In this document: positions 10,741 through 21,418 of the stretch, piece by piece
Numbering within the stretch: the first letter of the stretch is position 1
Layout of the letters: the number at the start of each line of letters is the position of its first letter
Assembly (NCBI GenBank): GCA_949752735.1
Contig: OX457040.1
Span: 3,237,855-3,301,854 of the forward strand
Source of the DNA: Lumbricus terrestris
Lineage: Eukaryota; Annelida; Clitellata; Crassiclitellata; Lumbricidae
DNA: 64,000 nt
Reading direction: 5' to 3'
The notes under the pieces: model-generated
Seen by the model: the letters and a program-made list of their open reading frames with translations, nothing else
Told to the model about the DNA's origin: nothing
Databases searched by the model: none
Position numbers and translations under genes: made by a program

Positions 10741-11084
10741 CATCATCGTCCGACTCTGAGCTATGACCACTCACACATGACAAAGATTCTCGTTTTCGTT
10801 TCAAAAATTTATTCATGTTTTTTCGCAAAGTTTTAAAAATTGAAAATAAAATTTGTGAAATTTAAATACACGTTGTTTATTTTTGAATGGCAGACTTTTT
10901 TATTAATCATGCTAAGTCTCGTTGCTAAGTCTCGTGCACTGTTTCCTGTTCACATACACGCACAAGTAGAAGCTAGTGATAGCCCAACCATAGTCAAATG
11001 TTGTTTCACTAGTTATAACGGAATAATATAGTATGACGTTTGAGGGTTACTGAAATAAATACTGAAATTAACAGAGAAATAAGA

Positions 11085-11157
11085 AGAACTTTCGCGACCC
11101 ACTTGCCAAAGCTCTGCGACCCACTTTTGGGTCGCGACCCACAGTTTGGGAAACGCT
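11085..11157 (-). mobile_element. hAT-type transposon end remnant
   Basis: Read on the minus strand from 11,157 it starts CAGCGTTTCCCAAACTGTGG, with repeated GGGTCGCGACCC / TGGGTCGC words. CAGxGxTTCCCAAACTxxGGGTCGCGACCC is the recurring terminal sequence of a large animal hAT group. The other end was not found. Confidence 0.65.
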
Positions 11158-11289
11158 GCTATAACAAGTCATATTATGCTTATAATATACTTTATTATTT
11201 TTTAACGTGATTTGCATGTCGTGTTTCAGCAATTATCATGCACAGATCTTTCATGATTTAAAGTGAGCGCATCGCTTTCATACATAGCA

Positions 11290-12310
11290 TATTATAAACA
11301 TCGCTACTCCCACATTTCTACCTACATGACTGATGTTCTAAAGAACATGCTTGAGGCATGTTCTCGCTCACTCTACGCCCTGAGGGTTTTGAGGACTCAT
11401 GGCCTGCCTGCTGACGCCTTACACGTGGTAACGAAGGCCACAACTGTTGCCCGCCTCATGTGCGCCGCCCCTGCCTGGTGGGGGTCTACTACGGAAGGAG
11501 ATCGGTCGGGCTTGGATCGTTTCTTGCGCCGAATCCAGCGGATGGGATTTCTACCTGATGCCTCGCCCTCTGCTGCTGATATGGTTGAGGAATCTGACGA
11601 GCGCTTGCTCCGCGCCGTCATATGGAACAGTTGCCATGTCCTTCGCGACCAATTTCCCCAAATGACCAGTACGGTTTACAACCTTCGACCCCGACGTCAT
11701 AATTTCCAGCTCCAGCACAAGGACAACATAAACTTTATTTCCAGAGTCCTCTACAAGAACGCTTACAACCATTAAATCATTCAATCTCATTAACGATGAT
11801 CTTTTTAGTAAGACGTTTTAATTTCATTTTATGATGTTTGTCTCTCTTGATGTCACCATGTAACCAGGCTGCGGTGTGTCAACCTGGACGTTTTTCACGA
11901 ATTAAACGAATATCTATATATTCTTCACGGGCTTCTTGTTGCCTAGGATTGACTCCTCAGTGTTTCACAGGCTCCTTAAAACTGTTTTCCGCCGTGGTTG
12001 GGATTGGAACGCCCATGAGTGGATTTCTTGAAGGGGCGATATAATTATCAATTCGTTAAATAAATGAATGTATGATCTCTCAGTTCTAAAGAACAAGGAC
12101 TTCCATGGCCCAACACCGAGCCTTTCCCATTGTAGACCCTTCTATGTGGACTTTCTTCCATCCAACTATCCGTAGTAATAATTATCTTCATGTGGGTGTC
12201 ATCTTCAGCCATTCGCTGCTAAAATTCTTTCTTATTTCCTCGGGGTTGTCACGCTGAGCTGAGAGCGCCTCTGATCAGGCAGTCTGTATGAGGCGCTTTA
12301 GAGTTGGCAA
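11290..12310 (+). mobile_element. LINE-A remnant interrupted by a LINE-B fragment
   Basis: At 11,297-11,341 the frame reads RYSHISTYMTDVL, as in the LINE-A copy at 51.58 kb. LINE-A resembles that copy again from about 12,070 to 12,310 (CCAACACCGAGCCTTTCCCA; TCCTCGGGGTTGTCACG). The ~0.7 kb between belongs to another LINE. The nested order implies that LINE-B entered an existing LINE-A copy. Confidence 0.65.
11342..11775 (+). pseudogene. LINE-B reverse transcriptase C-terminal fragment
   Basis: The frame reads CSRSLYALRVLRTHGL, KATTVARLMCAAPAWWG, LDRFLRRIQRMGFLP and ends NINFISRVLYKN. The same arrangement occurs in the fragment at 47,205-47,575 (ARATTVSRLLYAVPAWWG; RTRRMGYLPD; DDKNFLPRILRNSL), so the protein is conserved between copies. 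It lies downstream of the RT catalytic core in a CR1/Jockey-like LINE. The open frame begins at 11,263, but its first part belongs to LINE-A, making the ORF a chimera. Confidence 0.8.
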
Positions 12311-12559
12311 TGCACAATGTAATGCAGTTAATAAAATACAACACAATGCAATTTTATATAATCGCAGTGTAAAACGTTTGTAAGGTGTGTAATGGGCTGG
12401 TTCTGAATAATCGTCTATTCAGTGCCAGAGATAATAATTGTTCCTTGAAACTACAAACAACGGAGAATTCAAGCGCCATGAGCCAATTTGTTCAATTAGA
12501 TCATTCAGTGTAGCCTACCTATAACTCACCTTTCCACCCGACTTCGCGCAATTTCGTCT

Positions 12560-12800
12560 GACGCGTGTGTTTTCACTAACAGCCTATAATAATAATAAAG
12601 TCAGCCCCCTCCAACTCACTCCCATTACTCCACCTCCATTCACGCCCCATTCCCTCGTCTTTCCGCATCCCTCCTTTCCCTTCCCTCCATCTTCTACCCC
12701 TACCTCCCACCCCGTTCAAATCTGGGTCCAGCCTTCCAAGACATCTTAAAACACTAGAAACTATAATGAAAATATAAGTACGACTTATGGACACCTTTAA
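12560..12800 (+). repeat. Pyrimidine-rich dispersed repeat, second copy at 20,590-20,815
   Basis: A C/T-rich tract is followed by CCGTTCAAATCTGGGTCCAG, CTTCCA..ACATC and a box-A-like GGACACCTTTAATAC. The copy at 20.6 kb has the same order and spacing. Frames over the C/T tract are artefacts. Confidence 0.65.
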
Positions 12801-12899
12801 TACACTCACAAAATCTGCTAAAGTAGCCACCAAACAAATGTAAACATAGATTCAAATCGGGCTAGTCCGACAATTGCATAAATGCCGCTCATAGCTTTT

Positions 12900-13150
12900 T
12901 TCACCTAGATATTATAGGCTTCACCAATCTTGTCTAGGTTTCTTTTTTTCAGGATTTACCTTTTTTTCATGAAAGCTTTTTCAGATTTTTTATACACGAC
13001 ATTGATTTTTAAAGCGAAAATGCACAAAAGACGTGAAAAGTCACATTTTTGTGTGAATTTGGACCAAAGTTTGAAGTTTGGAGCGAAGAAAATAAGTCAC
13101 CAGAAATTTCAGCTACAAACATGTATACCATATTTTTTCGAAAATGATTT
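12900..13150 (+). repeat. Dispersed repeat, second copy at 57,370-57,660
   Basis: Shared blocks are GAAAATGCACAAAAGACG, a GTGAAT..GGACC block and TTTGGAGCGAA, in the same order. A TCTAGGTTT/TTTTTTC region lies upstream in both. It has no TIR and is not coding. Confidence 0.6.
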
Positions 13151-13554
13151 CTGTCAATGTAGTAGGCGCTTCTTTCCCCTAGATGTCACCAAACTCTCGA
13201 TACGATAGGATTAATTTGTGTAATATTTAAAAATGGAATGAGTATCCAGTGTCACAATATTATTATAACTGACATTAGAAATGCAATGTCATGTATTTTT
13301 CATTGTAGGCCTAACCGAAGTTGATCCTTGCCGAAGTTGATCCTCGTGTTTCTTTTAAAATTTCTTATTGTCACTGGAAGTTATTAATAGAATGAAATAT
13401 GGTAGGACTTATAAACACCTTCGAATCGTTTCATGTTGAATCCGTACAAAACATAACTCATTTGGCTTGACGGTCGCACACAGCTGACTTGTTTAATAGT
13501 CCTGCACTTCTTGAGTGAGACCTCCCCCCCCCAATATATTGTTTTCTCTCATTA

Positions 13555-13610
13555 TTGTCAGCGACCTTGGAGTGACACTTGACCAAGAACTCAGTCTTTA
13601 ACAGAATGTC
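13555..13610 (+). pseudogene. Tiny LINE fragment (DLGVTLDQEL block)
   Basis: The frame VSDLGVTLDQELSL matches the block after YADD in the 41 kb LINE (VHDLGVQLDQELTF). Only about 15 residues are recognisable. Confidence 0.5.
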
Positions 13611-13897
13611 AATTTTGTAATACAAAGCTGCTATCACCAGCGGAGCGAGAGGAGTTCAGCAACCCACTGAACATGATCGGCTGGAGGTCGCCAATGGCGT
13701 CTAAATTAGAAGTTTCACACTTGTAAAAATTTCTTCTCTTGATCGTCAAATGCTCATCTATAAAGATTCAAATTTTAATAATTTACAAAGATTTTCCGAG
13801 GACGGGCTAATCCAACCCTACCCTGACCGCTACCCCATTTCGTCACCCACCCTAACCCGCCAATTGCTTGAAAATATCGCCAATGACCGACATTTAA

Positions 13898-14927
13898 CCC
13901 TCATCCGCACAAGTGAAAATGCAACTTAATTTGAACAAGGGAAGGTCTGGCCAGACCCCCCGTTTTGATGTGGGTTTTTCATGGGTAATAGTGCTTTTTA
14001 TATGCCAATTTTGTAAGATGATATCAGAGTAACTCGAAACAACAATGTATCAGTCTCTTTATGCAATATAAATAATTTTTAATGATGAATTTGAAATTAA
14101 ATGTTTAATTACATTAATTGTGACGGTTTGTCATACATGTTCATCGTTGCAATTATAGTTGTCTATCTATAAAATTTGGAGATCAAATTAAGAAACCATA
14201 ATTTTATTAAAATTAGTTCTGAATGCTCTTATGATCAGAGTCAACATGACTGTTTTCTAGAAAATATATTTTAAAAATAATGGAATTGGACTAAACCTAA
14301 AATGTAAACATGTATCATACATAATCCGTTAGCTGTTGCTTTCGGGTTTGTATGTTGAATGATGATGTCTTTCATCTCGGCTGTTATAAAGCTGTCAAAA
14401 ACTATCTTGAATATTCTCAATATGTCCGTATTATTTTATTCCACATTTCTGTTACTGGATTGTGCAACAGAACACGTCCTCTTGGCATTTGCTTTTGACT
14501 GCCAACAATTATCCGGATCTTTACTTGTATTTAGACCTCTTGGCTTCATCAGTATAAACAATTTCGTCATCATTATCTTCACTATCAGATCCAGTCTCAT
14601 CATCGTGTTTATTATCATCTTCAATTTCAACATTGTCTTTATCATAAGAAACACACGAATCTTCTTCAGGCATTGGCATCTCTTCATATTCACATTCTTT
14701 ATTGTTGCTCTCAATGTCCAAACTATTTGTCATTGTAGTCTCGGCCAGTATTATCTTCAGAACTTCCATATCGCTAAATCGATTTGGTCGTTTAGATGTG
14801 CTAATTGTAGCTCAGTAATATAGGAACAAAGTCATAAAAGCAATCTGAGAAAATATCACTCCTAAAAAAGTTATACAGCAAATATATGGAGGGGGTCTGG
14901 CCAGACCCCCCCTTGTTCGGATGAGGG
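13898..14927 (-). mobile_element. piggyBac-like element, internally deleted (1,030 bp)
   Basis: TTAA lies at 13,894-13,897 and 14,928-14,931. The ends are CCCTCATCCGCACAAG and the reverse complement of CCCTCATCCGAACAAG. Both ends carry the subterminal palindrome GGTCTGGCCAGACC. TTAA duplication and CCC ends fit piggyBac. The remaining coding piece (14,521-14,769, minus) resembles the acidic N-terminus of that transposase, and the catalytic DDD region is absent. Confidence 0.85.
14521..14769 (-). pseudogene. Acidic N-terminal remnant of a piggyBac-type transposase
   Basis: The 82-codon frame starts about 160 bp inside the right TIR and is rich in D/E (EYEEMPMPEEDS; DDETGSDSEDNDDEI). piggyBac transposases typically begin with such a region before the DNA-binding and catalytic domain. 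A neighbouring frame (RGLNTSKDPDNCWQSKA) appears to continue it after a frameshift near 14,525. No catalytic aspartates follow. The identity is inferred from position, orientation and composition rather than sequence match. Confidence 0.55.
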
Positions 14928-15639
14928 TTAAAAGGTTTCACATCCCGGGTCCTAACAAAAAGCATTCGAAAACACATACACAATCTGAACTAAGCTCGGA
15001 AGTTCAGTTTAGACTTTAAACACCTTAAAAATGATTATTTACAATGTCATAAAGACGGTTCAGTTTTGCAACGCATAGTCGTTAACATGACAAAGTATTT
15101 TACAATGGACACAAACAGTCCTGCTTCCCACAAGATGATTCAGTTCTCGGGTTGGAACACGTAATGGGAAGAAGACGTGACATGCACTTCTTTCTACCAG
15201 TTGTGCCCAGTTCGTGGAGTCAACCTTGAAGTTCGTGGAGTGGGGTGGTTGTTCTACGACTACCAGTTCAACCTTAAAGTTCGTCCGTCAGATGCCTGTT
15301 GTCCTGCAGTCCTGTATCCCACGATGTCATTGCGATCCTTGTCCACGCCTTCGTTACTACATGTAGCAGAGATGATCATTGCCGCTTGGTTAATGCTGGT
15401 CACCTATCTGGTTTAGCAGGGCGTCTTGAACGGTCCTGCGCTCTGCCGCTCGGCTTTTTGGTCATAATTATTCAAAAATTTGCCCCGATTTCTGCTCGCA
15501 TGTGTAATGTCTTGCTTCTATAGCTCGCAGCGCATCTTCTACACAGCTACTGTAGCAATAATATCTGGCGGTGTTTAATTAACTGTTAGTGCTCCATCCT
15601 ACTTGTCAGGTCTCTATCCTGCTCTGTCTAACGTCGAGC

Positions 15640-15960
15640 CAAACGCCAATGGGCATCTCCTGGTCCCTCAAGCACACTCCTCTACCAGACAGCGTCGAAC
15701 CTTCTCGGTCGTTGGCCCGTCCTCATGGAATGGGCACCCGCATGCACCGCGTTTACTACCTCGGAATTATTGGCCTCCTTTAAACCAATTGTTCAAGACC
15801 CATCTTTTTAGCCGTGGCTTTCCTGGGAATGACTCTAAGTAGTTTTTAAGAGGCGCTATGAAAATTTCGAAGTGAATGGATGAATAATAATGATGAAATG
15901 ATGATGTGAATGATGCGATGAATGGATGGATGAATAAATGAATGAGTGAGCGAATGAATG
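15640..15960 (+). pseudogene. LINE 3' tail with degenerate GAATG repeats
   Basis: The frame reads STRQRRTFSVVGPSSWNG and FKTHLFSRGFPG, followed by GGCGCTATGAAAATTTCG and a GAAT/GATG-rich tail. It is the same type of tail as the other LINEs here. Frameshifts separate the upstream part. Confidence 0.8.
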
Positions 15961-16299
15961 AACATGTCGTTGATAAAAATGAAAGGCCAATAATTATCTT
16001 AGAACCGAAACTGTAAATTTAATTGTAAAGACGAGTTACGAATGTTTTCGCTTGTAACTTGAGATTGCTCCATTTTTCTGCTCGTTTTACGATCTTCTCA
16101 ATAATCGCAAAATAAAGCGCTGGATTTGAACACCGCCTTTATGAAATATTATATGGTTATAAATACCACGCTAGTTTGCAGCGGGATGTTTACATTGCCA
16201 GATAACTCGTTTTTACTTTTATGACAATTTTTGCGATGGTGATGATGATGACAGAAGCGTAAGTAGTTGTAGATGTAGTAGCATCGATGAAATCGTAGT

Positions 16300-16620
16300 A
16301 GTTTATTTTTTTATAGCACCACAACTGGAGAAACTTCTCAGCGGCGCAGACGACCTGAGAGCAGCAAACCATGATAAAAAACAATGGTTTTAATTGCTTG
16401 CGGAAAGGTTGTAAGGAACGACCAAGAACTTCATTACCGAAACTTCTAGACAGATTATTCGAGAACGATAGACCGACCGCTGCGATTGTTTTATGCCGCA
16501 CTGTGGACATTCGAGACGTAGGAACGACGAGGTAACCTTGCCTGACAAAGCGAATGAATCTGTAATGACCTTTGTATGGATTGCAATGACACACAAAGCT
16601 TCCTGTAAGATAGATCATTT
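16300..16620 (-). pseudogene. LINE 3' tail remnant, opposite strand
   Basis: Minus strand: FVRQGYLVVPTSRM, TIAAVGLSFSNNLSRSF, GNEVLGRSLQPFRKQ and KPLFFIMVCCSQVVCAAE. This follows the order LVVP...FSVVGP..WN.LP...LK..LF...GSASE of intact tails. A closer sibling is at 61,430-61,735. Confidence 0.7.
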
Positions 16621-16918
16621 AAATTCATAATATAATATTCTATCAGCCTAGGACCTTATTAAACGCTAGAATCAATTCCTGTGGCGCTTGATTAACGGTT
16701 TATGTATTTATTGCAGTCAATGGTGACGTGACCTGCATTCCGCAAGATGTCGCTGGAAAGTGGGAACTGTGTCTGATATTCAAGACGTGAATTGAACACC
16801 TTTCTAAAGGAGATTTAATACGCTATATTAAGCACATACTGAATCTGCTTTCCTGAATGACCACCGTTTGACGAAGGGCGTGTAAGTTTGACATCAGAGA
16901 TGAATTATAATTAACAGT

Positions 16919-17080
16919 TGGTATGTATGTATGTATGTATGTATGTATGTATGTATGTATGTATGTATGTATGTATGTATGTATGTATGTATGTATGTAT
17001 GTATGTATGTATGTATGTATGTATGTATGTATGTATGTATGTATGTATGTATGTATGTATGTATGTAGGTATGTATGTAT
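16919..17080 (+). repeat. (GTAT)n microsatellite, ~160 bp
   Basis: About 40 uninterrupted GTAT units with one variant (GTAG) near 17,067. The frames across it are artefacts. Confidence 0.97.
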
Positions 17081-17081
17081 A

Positions 17082-17146
17082 TGAACATTTATATAGCGCC
17101 TTACAATAACCTCACGAAGATATCCATAGCATGCTTTGAAAACTGG

Positions 17147-17190
<44 letters not shown>

Positions 17191-17191
17191 T
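17082..17191 (-). repeat. LINE-type 3' terminus and (CAAT)n tract
   Basis: AACATTTATATAGCGCC at 17,083-17,099 is the reversed LINE 3'-terminal word (GGCGCTATATAAAT). It is followed by ~50 bp and then about 11 copies of AATC to 17,191. Confidence 0.6.
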
Positions 17192-17792
17192 TTCGCTTAA
17201 TCAGCACTTCAGGCTGGCAGAACGCAGCATGTTACATATAACTAATTTTATAAAGGTTTTATGCATAAGTTCAGTTTATAAGCGACACTAATAAATATTT
17301 GGTTTGAGTTAATATTAATTGATGTGTTTATTGTAGGGCTTGCTAGGTTAAAAAATGTTTTTGAACTGTACTCTAGAGATAAAGTTGCGATTATCTTTTT
17401 CCGGAAAAGAGAAGTCATGAACCCGAGGACGGAGCTCATGACCACAGGAGGGGCGAGGCGGGGTAATAATCGGTGCCTTCGACCCTTCAGTATATGCATG
17501 CACAAAAGACCCATTCTGAAATCAATTTAAATGCAGCCTGTTAAAAAAATTCAGGATGATCAGTTCCCTTATTAATCATTTTAAAAAAGAAGATAAATCA
17601 ACTTCAGTATGCTTATTACACCACGGAGGGACAGAAGGAAGTGATGGACCAATAATTGATAAATTAAGAATTTAAAGAATTCAGAAGTATACGGGTATAA
17701 ATGGAACGTAATTTAGTATCGGATGTCCTAAAAACAGTTGTCCAGTGATTTTCCATGATCAATTTATTGGGGTGACATTTGATCTTAGCATT

Positions 17793-17887
17793 GATGGATG
17801 GATCCGATTTGACCAGGGTCTATGACAACAGAGGCCGTTACCCTGGACAGAAATTTGCTCGGCATATTACAGCACTTAAGAGCAAGG
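17793..17887 (+). repeat. R3 short dispersed repeat
   Basis: Begins GATGGATGGATCCGATTTGA, contains GAGGCCGTTACCCTGGACAG, and ends CATATTACAGCACTTAAGAG. It is near-identical to 53,741-53,835 and, reversed, 976-1,065. Bases 17,200-17,790 hold no recognisable feature. Confidence 0.85.
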
Positions 17888-18029
17888 TACTGAACCAGTT
17901 TTTCGCGCTGGGCAATTAAATAATGTTTTAGAAGTCTCTAATACAGGTGTTTGAGAACCGGAGATTGTTCAACATAAATGTGTGGGTATTTTGAGGTTAT
18001 AGGCTTCCATTGGGCTCCTTTGAACAATA

Positions 18030-18440
18030 ACAGTGCGATTCAGGAAGAAAAAGAAGGGGAAGAAGGCAAAAAAGACGAAGAAGAAGAGGAAGAAGAGGAA
18101 AAGGAATTGGCGCGTCACTTAAGAACATATGGAGTCACCACATAAATTTGAGCAGACTGGCTTTAAACATTCCCTATGACACTGAAACAATTAGAATCAT
18201 TTTGAATATTATTGTGGTTACAGTAGGCCTATAGACCTAAATTTATCCATTATGCGCATTTTTCAATTATTGGGATAGAATGGCTCGTCCTCTCAGATGC
18301 TCTATACCCCGTTTATTCCATTCCTAGGATAGCTTTGAGGACGGATGGAATATTCCGTCAGTGGGTCGTTACATCGCCACTGCAGAGGAAGAAGAATAAG
18401 AGGAAGCGGAAGTATAAGAGGAAGAGGAGAAGGGGAGGAA
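18030..18440 (+). repeat. Two GAA/GGA-rich tracts flanking a segment with a diverged copy at 18,715-18,980
   Basis: Purine-rich tracts lie at ~18,043-18,105 and ~18,385-18,440. The stretch between them (ending ATTATGCGCATTTTTCAA and a GATAGAATGG.. block) resembles 18,715-18,980, which has the same TTATGCGCATTTTTCAA word. Confidence 0.5.
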
Positions 18441-18530
18441 ACTGAGCAGAATTAACGTATCCCTGATAGTCATCAAGCTGTTAGCACCCACATTATCATA
18501 TCCTTAACAGTATGAGTGTGATGACGGTGT

Positions 18531-18973
18531 CACGAAATAGAGTATCCCCCGTATTAATTGTATCCCCCCAAATTAAAAAAAAGTCGAAAAAACCGCTCCC
18601 GCGTGTTTTTTTTGCAAATTAATTTTCACCTGCTTTGTTTTGAACAATGACACTAACAGGTATGTTTATTGCTACTAGATAATTTGTTTTGCCCTGTTTT
18701 TAGAGCACTTAAAACATTTAAGACACTTAAAAACACTCAGAGTCACCAAATAAATTCGAGTTGCCTTTATCTGAGCATTGCTTAAGACACTTTAAACAAT
18801 TACAGTCACTTTAAATTTCGATTACTGCATAATTTTTTTTATTATGCGCATTTTTCAAAAAATGGGATATCATAGTTTATCCCTCCGGATAGTATAGACC
18901 GGTTAATTCCATCCGGGGGGATAGATTAATTCATCCACCCGGATAGCTTTCAGGGGGGATACTCCATTTCGTG
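18531..18973. mobile_element. MITE-like element with ~20-bp inverted ends
   Basis: Left CACGAAATAGAGTATCCCCC and right, reversed, CACGAAATGGAGTATCCCCC differ at one base. ACGGT occurs just outside both ends (18,524-18,528 and about 18,977-18,981) and may be a 5-bp target duplication, although the outermost bases do not align cleanly. The interior is AT-rich and not coding. Confidence 0.6.
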
Positions 18974-19084
18974 TCAACGGTTGTAAAATATTCAGTCCTT
19001 TCAAATTCTGCGAAAGTTCGAGTACCACAACTTTTATAGGTAGTCTTGTTATGCAATAATCGGGAAGTAAGTCGGCTCTGAAAT

Positions 19085-19232
19085 GGGAATTCCGCCGTTG
19101 GTCGCACTCTGCTAGTGCCAGTCGAAAGTATGGATAAAGGAGGAGGGCGTCGACAATGGTCTTTATTACCACACAGTGACGTTAAACTGCAAATATACAC
19201 ACACTTGAAATGGACACCTTTGAAAGGTGTTC
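19085..19232 (-). repeat. R2 dispersed repeat
   Basis: Minus strand order: AAAGGTGTCCATTTC (box A), GTTTAACGTCACTGTGTGG (box B variant), GACGCCCTCCTCCTTTATCC (shared core), GACTGGCACTAGCAGAGTGC. Copies with the same order occur at 22,555-22,670, 46,790-46,870, 55,770-56,460 and 58,460-58,570. Confidence 0.7.
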
Positions 19233-19339
19233 TTCATGCTTTAATAATCGTTAACAAAGTACTTGCGGCAAATGTATAGAATGAACAGTCCCAAAACAAA
19301 TAATTAACGCCGCCTGTTTTTTTTACATAGGTTCAGTTT

Positions 19340-19550
19340 ATCACTTTTTAGAGGTGTCTAAAAAAGTCGCTCGATCAGTTGGTGCAACACAAGACGCTGC
19401 TTCATGGCATAGATGACTGACATCGCACTCCTCTTTTCGTCAGGTTCAGGACTGGCACTTCCAGGCTTAGGGTCACTGACTTGTGACGGAATTAAATGGT
19501 GGATGGATGCAGACTAAAACGACATCTTACGGAAACGATGTGAGTTGCTT
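19340..19550 (+). repeat. R1 dispersed repeat
   Basis: In order: TTAGAGGTGTCTAAAAAAG (box A), GCTTCATGGCATAGATGACT, a diverged core GCACTCCTCTTTTCGTC, GGACTGGCACT, GGTGGATGGATGCAGAC and AAACGACATCTTACGG (box B). Confidence 0.7.
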
Positions 19551-19599
19551 TCAGAATAAAATATTTTCATCAGTTCTAAATCGTGTTCACACCGATGCG

Positions 19600-19695
19600 C
19601 TGATCAATTGCGAGTGAAGGACTTGCCCAAGGTACCTACGCAACGGCTTGAGGAGGATTTTAACCTGTAACGTTTCACTACACCACCGCGCCCCA
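19600..19695 (-). repeat. SINE-like fragment
   Basis: Minus strand begins GGGGCGCGGTGGTGTAGTGA, which resembles the head of tRNA-derived SINEs (A-box region GGTGTAGTGG), and continues CTCAAGCCGTTGCGTAGGTA and CCTTGGGCAAGTCCTTCACT. The latter block recurs at 39,780-39,830 and 44,580-44,610. No B-box (GGTTCGANNCC) is clear, so the SINE call is tentative. Confidence 0.4.
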
Positions 19696-20022
19696 CAAAT
19701 AATACTAACAATAGTCTAACTTTTTAAAAGAAAATTTAATGGGAACAGAAGTATATATTATTCTACTATGTCGAGACTGATCTGCTCAAATCCATCCAAC
19801 ATAATATACCCGGCATTAAAGCCAGGTATATTTTTAAAGTTAATGCATTAAGATTTCTTGATTGGGATGTCACTCGACTCTTACAGTAACAGGTTAACTG
19901 TTGGTCCATGCCATGATGATTCGATAACTGAGGAGCCATATCTCCGGTGTTGCTTATATATAATGAGTCTAAAGTGTTCGAGAGGTATCTAAAAAGAACG
20001 CTTTGTCAAACGTCCGACGAGT

Positions 20023-20400
20023 TTAATCTAATCTAATCTAGTCTAATCTAATAACGTCTAGTCTAAACTGTCTAATCTAATCTAATCTAATCTAATCTAA
20101 TCTAATCTAATCTAATCTAATCTAATCTAATCTAATCTAATCTAATCTAGTCTAGTCTAATCTAATAACGTCTAGTCTAAACTGTCTAATCTAATCTAAT
20201 CTAATCTAATCTAATCTAATCTAATCTAATCTAATCTAATCTAATCTAATCTAATCTAATCTAATCTAATCTGATCTAATCTGATTTAATCTAATCTAAT
20301 CCAATCTAATCTAATCTCATCTAATATCATCTAAAATCATCTAATCCAATCTAATCTAATCTATTCTAAACTAATCTAATTTAATCTAATCTAAACTATT
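20023..20400 (+). repeat. (TCTAA)n array with a higher-order unit
   Basis: About 70 TCTAA units occur, with variants. The irregular segment AACGTCTAGTCTAAACTG appears twice (about 20,052 and 20,167), showing a higher-order unit near 115 bp. The same pentanucleotide forms the tract next to a LINE tail at 58,712-58,800. Confidence 0.95.
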
Positions 20401-20520
20401 TCATAGCGTACATGTATATGTCTGGCGTCGCCCTTCTCCTTGCTCCAGGATGCAGACTGGCGCTGTTAAACGGTGGATAAACGCAGATTTTTACGACATC
20501 TCACGGAATGAAAATGCATT
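20400..20520 (+). repeat. R1 dispersed repeat, 5'-truncated
   Basis: TTTCATAGCGTACATG, GGCGTCGCCCTTCTCCTTGC, AGACTGGCGCTGTTAAACGG, TGGATAAACGCAGATT and TTACGACATCTCACGG follow the R1 order. It abuts the TCTAA array, and box A is not visible. Confidence 0.65.
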
Positions 20521-20589
20521 AATACTCTCTGTAGAAATTATTTTGATCAGTTCTGATCACTTGTTTTAAATCTCCCATAATTAAAATCA

Positions 20590-20815
20590 TCATTTGTTTC
20601 ACACTACCATCCCCTTACCACCCCCATCTCTCGCCTACTCTTAACTCCCACCTACTTCCCATTCTCGACTATTTTTTCCCACTCTGTTTTACATCATCTC
20701 CATCCTTACCCTCCTTCCTTTCCGTTCAAATCTGAGTCCAATCTTCCATGAAATCCTAATACAGTGGAGGCAAGACTGCAACATAAGTAGGGCATATAAA
20801 CACCTTTATTACAGA
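20590..20815 (+). repeat. Pyrimidine-rich dispersed repeat, partner of 12,560-12,800
   Basis: C/T tract, then CCGTTCAAATCTGAGTCCA, CTTCCATGAAATCCTAATAC and the box-A-like ATAAACACCTTTATTAC. Bases 20,816-21,240 hold no recognisable gene. Confidence 0.65.
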
Positions 20816-21342
20816 CTAAAACTGAAAAGACTGAAACTTGAACTACATTTGCGAAGGAATCATGGTAACAATGGAAAACATAATTATTATTTTTATGGAG
20901 AAGACAAGTCATACCGGTGACAACAAGAGCAAGACGTTTGAGAGCACTGATATCATGACCAGTCGCAACTTATGGTTGTGACGGATGGACCATCAAGAAA
21001 TCTGATGAGATAAGGATAAATTGGATTTGAAATGATCGTTCTCAGGCGGATGCTAAGAATTTCATGGATGGCAATGAAAAAGCACTGGAAATCTTAAAGT
21101 CTGATTTTGTGCTAATCAAATCTTATCTACTCTAATCTAATCTTGCTTCTTTCTCTTTCTCCGCCGCTTCAACGTAACTAGTTAAATCAACTATGTCTAA
21201 CTCTATATGAGAGGCGGTTGGCTGATGCAATGGTATTTATAACAACAAGATGTCGCTAAGCAATAAAAAAAGCGATTCAAAGAATATTATTTGCAGTGTG
21301 GGAAACTTATGCGGTGTCGATTTCTTCCTCTCTGTTGTCGAT

Positions 21343-21418
21343 CGTTAGATGTCGCTAAACAACCGAATCCGGTAGACTTACGTTAAACACAGTGTGGGAT
21401 AAAACACCTTTAATACGA
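21343..21418 (-). repeat. Box A/box B repeat, well conserved
   Basis: Minus strand TATTAAAGGTGTTTTATCCC, CACACTGTGTTTAACGTAAG and TTGTTTAGCGACATCTAACG. The copy at 45,567-45,640 (plus strand) matches across the whole ~75 bp. A second box B word (ACAAGATGTCGCTAAGC) lies at 21,245-21,261. Bases 21,430-22,550 contain no other feature I can support. Confidence 0.8.

Larger units (their letters stand above)
15425..16903 (+). repeat. 1.45-kb composite segment, copy 1 (copy 2 at 60,552-61,999)
   Basis: From AACGGTCCTGC to AAGTTTGACATCAGAG this segment is collinear with 60,552-61,999 in the same orientation. It contains a plus-strand LINE tail, (GAATG)-rich sequence, a unique stretch (GACGAGTTACGAATGTTTTC), a minus-strand LINE tail and a box A/B unit. 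Similarity covers coding-derived and non-coding parts alike, so this is one repeated unit rather than independent insertions. Confidence 0.85.

Noticed and set aside
14359..14823. 154-codon hydrophobic plus-strand frame
   Set aside because: Antisense of the acidic piggyBac N-terminal remnant: antisense of D/E-rich codons gives hydrophobic residues.
20023..20400. Telomere-like repeat
   Set aside because: TCTAA/TTAGA is not the animal TTAGGG or arthropod TTAGG repeat. The array is short, internal and interrupted.
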